From Cristatella mucedo (lineage: Eukaryota > Bryozoa > Phylactolaemata > Cristatellidae), in contig WPIO01000001.1 of assembly GCA_009760855.2 (NCBI GenBank), forward strand, positions 4,112,001 through 4,176,000: a DNA stretch of 64,000 nucleotides, written 5' to 3'. This document shows positions 53,160 to 61,360 of this stretch, one piece after another. The notes beneath the pieces were generated by a model. It was not told the origin of the DNA, did no database searches, and saw only the letters and a list, made by a program, of their open reading frames with translations. Position numbers and translations under genes: made by a program. The first letter of the stretch is position 1. The number at the start of each line of letters is the position of its first letter.

Positions 53160-53464
53160 GGGATCCATTAGAGGTCCATTAATTACATCAAATATTTAGT
53201 GGATAGGCAATTTACATAATTAGTCCGCTACGCTGTGGGCTTCAAAGTGAGCCTTGCACTCGTGCTTCTCCGTGGCACTGAAATAATAGGCTGGTATATT
53301 TAAGGGAATGGACTTTCACGTGTGTTAAGGTATCGGCCCTCTGTATTGCCATCGTGTTCTGTTACTGTCGGAATACCTGCATGTATTGAGTTGGCCACTG
53401 CGACTAAGTAGCCCTGCTTTGAGGTGCTAGCTTCACCCGTACATAAGGACTAGCACCGATGTCA
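53160..53464. other. Spacer, nothing recognised
   Basis: No gene or repeat identified. Confidence 0.45.
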
Positions 53465-54300
53465 ATAGTAATAATAATAATAATAATGCACTTGATAAAG
53501 CGCCCTCAGATAACTCAATCTCTTTCTAAGCGCTTTACATGTGCTGCAAAGGGAAATGCAATTGAATGGTGAATAATATCATGCTTGATAAACAAACAAA
53601 ATGAATAACATGGTTAGGGGTGACATGTACAGGGTCAGCATGCAAATGTGGTTAGTGGCAGCATGCACAGTGTCAGCACGCATAAGCACGTTACGTGCGC
53701 TAGGTCTGTGGCAAAGGTCACTAGTGCAATAGCCGTGACAGCGCGTCCGTAACAATAACCCAAAGTAGGCACTCTTGACTGCGGAACTGATGTTGTCAAT
53801 CAGCGAAGGTCATTTTAGAAAACGATACCATAATTTAGTGTGGACGATGCATGGGATATGCTTGGAGGAGCCAATTTTGTGGAGGAAGATTTCCAGTTCC
53901 TGAGTGACACAAAGTTTGGCAGTCTTTATTAGGTTAGTTTTATTGTCGTTCAAGCTGAGAAAGATAAATTTAATCTACCTGTGAATGTCAGCAAATGTAA
54001 TAAAAGATAATAAAGAGTATTTAATTTAACGGCCTCCTTTATATAGCAGCAGAATAACCTTAGTGGCTTTCGGTCTACTCGCACTGCGAAAAAACAGTTA
54101 ACTTGTATAGGACTCAAATCCACGACCTGGCTAGTGACCTGCGAGCACATTACCACAAGACCCGTAAGGGGGAAATATAAGCTTGGAAGGAGTTGAGGGA
54201 ATGTAAGGTAATGGAAAGCAGGGGATTATCAAGGCATAAGTACAGCTGCGTGTTCTCTGTGTCGTCAACTTAGTAATGAGAGCCAAGATTACACTTGGCG
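53465..54300 (-). mobile_element. LINE family B copy with internal deletion and nested SINE
   Basis: 3' end at 53465-53695 (AATAATAATAATAATGCACT, AAAGCGCCCTCAGATAACTC). From 53755 the minus strand continues in decayed RT thumb (SLNDNKTNLIKTAKL), so the coding end between is deleted. An S2 copy sits at 54010-54170, after which RT sequence resumes (minus-strand QLYLCLDNP at about 54225-54250). Confidence 0.7.
54010..54170 (-). repeat. SINE family S2 copy nested in a LINE
   Basis: Plus strand: TTTAACGGCCTCCTTTATAT, AGCAGCAGAATAACCTTAG, GGACTCAAATCCACGACCTG, CACATTACCACAAGACC. Confidence 0.75.
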
Positions 54301-55412
54301 ATTACATTGATTAGATGTGATTGTATAGAATGTGAAAAGAAGTGAACTTTAACTGACCCATAAGGTAAACCTGCGTTAAAAGGCTCAACAGATGGCAGTA
54401 GGCCTCTAACATCTAAGCTTAAAAACATAAATCTTTGCAATAAAAGACCTACAGAATTCGAGGTCCAGGAAAATTGATGGTCCCTGTAGGAGAGCTGGGC
54501 GATTAAATGCTTTAGAAGTTGCCAAGAGACCCAGAAAAACAAGCACAAGTACTCTACCTATTCAACATCCCTAAGAAAAACACTTTACACTCTAAGTGGT
54601 GCTACCGCTGCTTATTGATTAGCTCTAAAATTCTACTAGGAACTTCTAGGTTTGATCGATTTTCTTTAAAGAGGTTAGCCAGCTTGTCACTATTCGCCAG
54701 TGTATCTGTGCTAGTTAGGTAGAGGGGAGACAGGGCGGAAGTTAGTGAATTTATTCCTCCAGTTCTAGGTTTGACTTCTTCATTGGGGCGTGATAGCGTA
54801 ATATTTGAAGATTACGACTTTGTGGCTTTATGCAAGTCAGAGTTAGTTCCTTAATTCATTCACTTGGCTCTTCATTAGTCTTGTCGCCGTAGTACTAGCG
54901 AGAGAATAGGTCCTGGCCGGTCAAACAATCAAGTCATTGGCAACCTGTTGCTGCCATCCTTCAGTGCTTGCTGCGGCAACGAACGACACTATGGCTTCAG
55001 AATATCACAGGGTCAGTTTAAAATTTTTATTGTGCAATTACCGCGTTAGCACATCGATAAACACATATAACTGCAGCGAACGCTGCTGTTCAGTTCAGCA
55101 TACATGAGACGTACATACATGCATACAAGGTATTCTAGTGCTCCACTTTCCAGAAGTATACTGTCGGGTAGAACTGTTTATTTGCGTTCATTTATGAAGA
55201 ACTTGTCATTTATCTTGATAGGAAGAGATTCACAACCAGATTCACGAACGCTCGCACGATGCCGTAGCAGTGCTCCAGTACCTTCACCGCTGTAGCTAGC
55301 ATGCGCAGTGTTTGACGCATTTGTCTCGGGGATTATAAAATGCTGTTAAAAGCGCGGAAACGCTTCGAGGCACACAAGAGTAGATATTTTGAAGATGAAA
55401 CTGCAATACATT
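54301..55412. other. Spacer, nothing recognised
   Basis: May include further decayed LINE sequence near 54300-54550, but no motif is clear. Confidence 0.4.
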
Positions 55413-55588
55413 CTAAGCCAAATAAAGCCGTTTACGAGACGTCAGAGTGAGCAGGTCGCTGACTTTTCCCGTTTTTATCTCTTTTTCAACCACAGCGAGA
55501 AGCTCTTTCTGATCTGCGTCACTTGAGAGCTCCAGCATAATGCGACCCATCAAATCGTCAAACGGTCTTTCGTTGATAGCTTCAGCAT
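55413..55588 (-). CDS. Candidate terminal exon, product not recognised
   Basis: Minus strand: acceptor CGTCATTTTAG, then 57 codons to a TAG at 55413-55415, entering in phase 1. The peptide is highly coding-like: AEAINERPFDDLMGRIMLEL, SSDADQKELLAVVEKEIKTG, KVSDLLTLTSRKRLYLA. It is rich in charged helical residues, without repeats. I do not recognise the protein. It is too short to appear as a long open frame. Upstream exons would lie at higher coordinates, where LINEs dominate; the orphan exon at 60096-60338 is one candidate, but its phase is not compatible without another exon between. Confidence 0.5.
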
Positions 55589-55749
55589 CTAAAATGACGG
55601 CGAATCTCTGCTGTGCAGTATAAGAAGTTTAAGCAGCTCATACTTGTGCGAAAAGCAGCAGAGCATCATCCCAGCGCTGCACATGCTCCGGGTAGGAGCA
55701 GCATGTGCAGCGGCTTTCCGATCCTCTCGTAGCCTACTTGCCTTCAAAA

Positions 55750-55860
55750 GCGGACTAGGATGATTAGTAATAATGTTAGAAGTCATTTAATAGAAACCTG
55801 CAGGAGCTAAATATCTTTCCACGTCTTTTACATGTCGCGGCTAGAGAAGCAATTGTAAAG
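55750..55860 (-). repeat. LINE family B-like 3' end, diverged
   Basis: Plus strand: TAGTAATAATGTTAGAAG, AACCTGCAGGAGCTAAATAT, CTTTCCACGTCTTTTACATG. Confidence 0.45.
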
Positions 55861-56139
55861 GATTAATGACATGCACGTTAGCGAATCTAGACGAGCGTTC
55901 AAAAGAAAAAAACGTATCATACATAATGTAATATTTGTTCGTCGGTAACTCCAGAAAGCCACAAAGACTAAGAGGGTGTTATGCGCAAGAGTTTCCTGTA
56001 GCGAACTTTGTGCCCAATGGGCTTTTGGTACACATTCTGTAGCCAACAGACTTCATTTCACGAAACAAGGATAAAGTGAGAAACATAGCTGAGTCAAAAG
56101 ATAAGTCGAGATAGCGAGTAGCATGGAAATAACAGCCCA

Positions 56140-56870
56140 GGACGGCGTTACAGGATGCGCCGCTGTCGGCAGCAGGAAAGTAGTTGTCGTTGCGAGAGAA
56201 TTAAGGAAGTGAGTTCCACAGCCTAGGACCTACGGAGCAAAAGCTTCTGTCGCCAACTGTCTGTATTAAATCCAACTGTATTTAAGCGTAGGCACGGAAC
56301 AGTCAATCATTGCCCATAGATGACCTGAGGGCACGAGGAAGCTGAAACTGGTGTAGCAGTTTAGCTACAAGGGAAGTAGTCAAGTCATGGCGGACCTTGT
56401 GGGTTAGCGTAGGCAATCAACCACGAACCTGTCGATAAGCCGGAAGCCACTGAGGCTCCTTCTGCAAAGGAGACACGTGGCTGAACCTCTGGGATTTGTT
56501 GACTAGTATTGCAGCCATATTCATGAGCAGCTGCAGTGGCCAGATGGCTTTTTCGGTAGCCCAGCCAAAATGAATTCCATTAATCTAGCCTAGACAGAAC
56601 AAGGGAGCTAGTTAAATTTTTTGCAAGTCACCGTGGAAGACAGCTCCTAATATTAGATAAGGACTGGCCGGGATGGCTTACTGTAGAGCCAGTCTTCTTA
56701 ATGAAACTAAAATTTAGGTGGTTGTAACAGACAACACATAAGTTCTGAGCACATGGTGCCTGTCGCACAGCAGCTTCGCTGATTAGAGGAGCTACGTCTC
56801 TTAGTCCAGCCTTGCGCTTGGGGTATTCCATGAGTAGCAGTTTAGTTCAGTTTGAACGTAATTTAGTTTA
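56140..56870 (-). mobile_element. LINE family A, 3' part of a disrupted copy
   Basis: Plus strand AGTTCCACAGCCTAGGACCT is the complement of the family A WNSL/RPR region. The minus strand 56831-56628 encodes the thumb (CAQNLCVVCYNHLNFSFIKK), matching 37560-37680. It forms the downstream half of the element continued at 57800-59400. Confidence 0.75.
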
Positions 56871-57059
56871 AGCATATTGGCGAACATCAAGGATCAAATG
56901 TCTGCAAGGCAAGCATTCAGTTTATTAGTTGCTGCAGCAGAACCTGACGGTTTTAGCGAAAAATAAAGTTATACATCAGCTCCACAGTCAAGTCTGCCTA
57001 CTTTCAGCTAGATGACATTATTAAATTTGTTTAGACAAGGATACCATATCTAAATTGGT

Positions 57060-57785
57060 AAATGCATTTGTGACATCCACTCTTGACTTCTGTAACACAC
57101 TTGCCGGTCTACCGGCCCGCGAAATCAGGCACCTTTAGCAGGTGCGGTACTCTGCAGCTAGGCTTGTCTGTCGTGAGCGTCGCAGTTGCCACATCACACC
57201 ATTTCTCGCCGACCTGCACTGACACCAAGTCGAGCAATGTATCGGCTTCAAGATTTTGTCAATAACTTTTAGGACCTTTCATTCTTTGGCTACAGCCTAC
57301 CTATCAGATCTAGTCCCCAACCAAGCTGAGCATCGTACCAGCCGCTTTTCGGAATCAAACTGTTTTCCGAAACCTCGTACACATCTCAAATCCTTTGGAG
57401 ACGGTGGTTTTAGTTCATATGCTCCCAAAGCCTGGAACTCACGCCTGACTTGTGTTACGACATCTCCTGACTTGAGCACATTTAAAAAGAAACTAAAAAC
57501 GCATCGATTGATTACAGCATTTAGTGGGTCTCTGCGATTCGAATTTATATGCTTACGCGTGCAGACACTGTGCATGCTGCTACTAACGATAATTGCATGC
57601 TGACCATGTGCATGTCACCCTAACCATGTTATTCTTGCTATTGAGTACGCTACCACTAACCATTCGATCGTGTTTTCTTCGCAGCAAATGTAAAGTACCT
57701 AACAAGATATTGAGTTCTCTGAGAGTGCTATACAAAATCTATTGATACTACTATTATAATTAAGTATCGTCAGCGTGGACGTGAT
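57060..57785 (+). mobile_element. LINE family B copy nested in a family A LINE
   Basis: Plus strand: SRCGTLQLGLSVVSVAVATS in one frame, then 57256-57603 FHSLATAYLSDLVPNQAEH, FSSYAPKAWNSRLTCVTTSP, DLSTFKKKLKTHRL, then the TGCATGCTGACC block and TGTAAAGTACCTAACAAGAT tail with short ATA/ATT run. Orientation is opposite to the flanking LINE. Confidence 0.85.
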
Positions 57786-57799
57786 AGTCTATCCGGTGT

Positions 57800-59400
57800 G
57801 AATAATTTTTTCAGAGGTTCAGTAAAAATGGAGAACAGAAAAGAAGAAAGGACACTCGAGGGACTGCAATGGGTCTAGTTGATCTGGTTTGACCACCATA
57901 CGACACCGATTAAACGAAATCAGAAACAACAACGCAAATGTCTCGTCTTCTATACCGACAGTTTTTCTCAATCCTTTAAGTAGGATTGACACCACGATCA
58001 CATAACTACTGCCGAATTCAACTGATATATCGAGTAGGACTAGAACAGTGACACTACCGTCATCGTTGCTGCGTTGAATATCGTTGATTACATGGAGAAG
58101 AGCAGTTTCAGTGGATTGGTGGTGCTTAAATTTTCAGTCAATTTATTTTTTTCAATGTGTGCTACTAGCTGATTAGTGATAATATTTTCGAGAATAGTAG
58201 ACAAAGAAGGAAGAATAAAACTGGGTGAAAATTTGATAAGACCTCTGAATCCAGTCCACCTTTTTAGTATTGGTCGAAAGATGACTGATTTGAAAGACTT
58301 TGGAACAACCCTATAGCAACAACATATAATAACATCTACGGAAACATCACAAATCGGATCTATGGCTGGCATAAGTTTGTCTTCCAATGAAGACCACAAA
58401 GGGAATAGTACAGGGTTTTCAGGAGACTAGCTCTTACTTTACTTGACTCTGATAACGTAACCCCTTCGCATGCAGAAACCTAGGAAGGTCTCTTAAGGAA
58501 GGTCACAGGTTGTAACCTAAAAGTTGCTTTTGTCATAGGGGCTTCATGGAGGTACGAATATGTGCCATTAGTTTAGTAAAGAAAGCTGAACACTTTTCGA
58601 CCGAGCGGCTAATGTCTGTGGTCTTAAACCTCTCAGAGTTGGCAGGCAAATTGTCCACCATCATATAAAACTGTTTTGGGTCTGACTAACAGGACTTCAG
58701 TGTTTGAGTAAACCCTACGCTTTGCAGGGCACTTTTTTGACGTTTTTTGGTAAATTAAAGGAATCTTCATGACTCTGTACACGTGCCAAGTATTAATGTA
58801 GGGGAGCATGCTCGTTAAGGGCACTCCTAAGTTTTATGTTCACTGCAGCAGTGAAGGTATCGAGGCTTTCGGCCGAGTCTGGTGCAAATCAAGAAGACCA
58901 GCATAACAAAAAAAAAATCAAAAATTTCTCAGGATCGATTTTTTTTAAAGTTTAATTGGACACAATCGATTTCACCCTGCTCATAAAACAGCGAAGGAAC
59001 AGTAAACAAAATTGAGCAACGGTCTGAGATGATCAGTGCACAGAGAATATGGTCAGTGGGATAGACATCCGTTGTGACATTGAGGTCTAGGGTTAGGCCA
59101 TCAAAACTACGAGTGGTATGCTTAGCGTGTTTGGACCAAACCAAAGTTTTACAGACAGTCAAGAAACGAGCGGACCTGACTGTTGCTAGCGTTGTCAGTG
59201 TGAACGCGAAACTCTCCTGCAATCATTAACGGTCTGTCACACACACACACGGATATATTCATAAGGAACTCAAACAAGTCATACATAAACAACGCTCGAT
59301 AGCCAGGTGGAGGTCGGAAGACATTACTAAGGCTGAAGCAATGCTGAAGCAAACAAGAAGACGGTCAGGACCATCGATTAGTAAGACATATGGCTAGTGG
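57800..59400 (-). mobile_element. LINE 5' half: endonuclease, linker and start of RT, inactivated
   Basis: Minus strand in order: the C-terminal part of an apurinic-type endonuclease (59352-58929: FEFLMNISVCVCDRPLMIAG, EFRVHTDNASNSQVRSFLD, SFDGLTLDLNVTTD; compare the usual GDFN and TLDL motifs), a basic linker (58824-58633), and the RT fingers (58399-58088: VPKSFKSVIFRPILKRW, ILENIITNQLVAHIEKNKL). Stops and frameshifts interrupt it. This is the most complete LINE in the window when joined with 56140-56870. Confidence 0.8.
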
Positions 59401-59689
59401 CATGATTTGAATCAGGCACGGGTAACCATGCAAAGCACACCGGAGCAAAAAAGACACCTGCGACCAATGGAAAACTGAGCTGAGCACTGACGCATTTTCA
59501 GCTGACGCTTAGATGACGCAATGCCATTGCAAGTAGTGATCGTAGCTGAAAGCGAGCTACAGAATTTTCGGTGCACAATACTTGAAGGTGTGATCACAAA
59601 AAACAAGGAATATAGCTCGGGGCGCTATCAGAGGAATAGATGCTCAGTAGTGGGTGGTGCAAGAAGAATACACTGGAGCACGGAGGTCG

Positions 59690-59895
59690 GATACCTGGGT
59701 CGGATAGGCTGGTGCAACCGAGTGAAGCTATCTATAAGCCAGAGAGAGGATATAGAGAATGATTCGATGCTCGATAGGGAGCCAATGCAGCTCAGGCAGA
59801 TGTGGCGTGACCTGACAGCTGCGCCATGTACTGCAGACCAGATGAGCTGCAGAGTTTTGCACCGGTTGCAAAAAAGTGCACGTAATTACTCAGGT
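59690..59895 (-). repeat. LINE fragment related to family B
   Basis: Plus strand: GGGAGCCAATGCAGCTCAGG, GATGTGGCGTGACCTGACAG, GCAGAGTTTTGCACCGGTTG, corresponding to 34630-34720 with divergence. Confidence 0.6.
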
Positions 59896-60095
59896 TACTC
59901 TTCCGCTGCTGAATTTATGTTGCCTATCTTCAATGAGTTTTCGCGGTAGACTTTTTACTGTCATGCAATCATTGGAACAGTCTCGAGCGCACGGTAACTC
60001 ATTCCTTCAGTGGCAAGTCTACAAGCAAAATTAATTGTCAAATATTCCTAATTCGCACGGCGTTCACATGCAATTTGAAGCAAAACTGCAATAAC

Positions 60096-60338
60096 TTATT
60101 TCTCTCTCACGCGAAAGACGCTGGGATGCAAGTAAACGTTACTGTCACAATAAGGACGCAATGCACTGCGCTTGTAGCCTTGTGACAGCATCCTGGAGTA
60201 CTTAAAGGTTGTTGTATTCCCCGAAGGGCCCGGTGGACACTGCAAGTGGTCTTTAAGGTTAGAGTCGATTAACTTGGCGAACAATTCTATCTCCAGCGGA
60301 ATGCGAAGCCGGAACTTTAGGGTCAAGAATTCGTGGCA
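60096..60338 (-). CDS. Candidate exon, product not recognised
   Basis: Minus strand: acceptor TTTTCCTTTTTCCTAG, then 80 codons to a TAA at 60096, entering in phase 0. The peptide starts CHEFLTLKFRLRIPLEIELF and goes on AKLIDSNLKDHLQCPPGPSG, RMLSQGYKRSALRPYCDSN; it looks like a folded protein, not repeat or LINE sequence. A donor-like CGC|GTGAGA seven codons... near its end (after 60114) would give a shorter internal exon. I do not recognise the family. It lies downstream of the polycystin gene on the same strand and is probably part of a separate gene. Confidence 0.45.
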   Translation of the reverse strand, partial: CHEFLTLKFRLRIPLEIELFAKLIDSNLKDHLQCPPGPSGNTTTFKYSRMLSQGYKRSALRPYCDSNVYLHPSVFRVREK

Positions 60339-60744
60339 CTAGGAAAAAGGAAAACAGAGGACAAGGACAAGGACAGCCCCTGATGCAGGCCAGCCATTTT
60401 GAAATAATTTATTGTCATTTCATGCTTATATCATTGCTACCTCTTTCCAAACCGATTAAAGCTTCTCAAAATCCGGGATCATCAATAAAGGATGGATATT
60501 TTTAACGAACTATTTGGGATAGGGTTTTAAAATTTTTTCCTGCATATACAGTTTCACATAAACTTTGGAGTCTGCATTTTTGGGCATTAAAGACTTTCAA
60601 TTTTCCAATGCCACACATTTAAAAGTGACAATAAAACCGCACAGTGGCCGCTTAGTCGGCAATTATTATTCATGTGAATAAAAAACTAAATTCTAGATTT
60701 TTTGAGGATATGTTGGCTGGATATCTGACACAAAGCATGCGAAG
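60339..60744. other. AT-rich spacer, nothing recognised
   Basis: Region between the orphan exon and a LINE 3' end; no gene seen. Confidence 0.4.
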
Positions 60745-60990
60745 CTGATTTCCAAACCCCGAACCCACTCCCCACTCCCCACTGACGTCACATCCCCTGA
60801 GTCGATGGCGTCTAAAAGGAGGCTAAAGTCATCCCATTAGCTCAGCATTTGCTTTCGTCGAGAGAATCTTTTTTCTTATGCATGCTGTCACTAAAAATTT
60901 GTCATGCTTTTTGCAAACATACATAAGGGGGCCCAGAAAGAGATTAATTCCTAGTGGGCGCTATGCATAAGTGTACATGGTTATAATAGC
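60745..60990 (+). repeat. LINE family B-like 3' end, diverged
   Basis: CACATCCCCTGAGTCGATGG, GCATGCTGTCACTAAAAATT, CCAGAAAGAGATTAATTCC, GTGGGCGCTATGCATAAGT follow the family B order. Confidence 0.55.
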
Positions 60991-61025
60991 ATATCCAATT
61001 ATGTAACTAGAGTGGATTCAGCACT

Positions 61026-61360
61026 TTATTTTACTGCTTCAGCAAGTCTGTCAAGGCACAGATCGGCAGAGAGCTGAGTTGGCTTACCATCAACAAAACC
61101 AGAGGCTTCGCTATGTAATCGAGGCAGACTTGGCCCGTTAGCAATTCCCAGGAATGCCTTCATTTTGGTAAGCATGAAGTCAACTAGCTCATAGTAGTTT
61201 CTTGCTTTAACTGCTTCGTCCTTGATTTCTGAGAACTTGCTCATGATGAGAGTCACCATGAAGTTGATCATCATGAAGTTAATGAATACGATGAAGGTAA
61301 TGAAGAACATTGGCCCCAGTATAGGGCTCGCTTCTGAAATATGTGAGTAGTCGAATTTAT
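61026..61360 (-). CDS. Polycystin last exon, pore end, S6 and C-terminal tail
   Basis: Acceptor CTTAATTTTGTAG; entry phase 1 completes an Asn codon with the previous exon. Encodes KFDYSHISEASPILGPMFF, S6, IMSKFSEIKDEAVKARNYYE, and a tail ending CLDRLAEAVK. TAA stop at 61026-61028 overlaps an AATAAA. Confidence 0.92.

Noticed and set aside
59521-59949. 142-codon plus-strand frame
   Set aside because: Its 3' half is antisense to LINE ORF2 sequence also found at 34630-34720.
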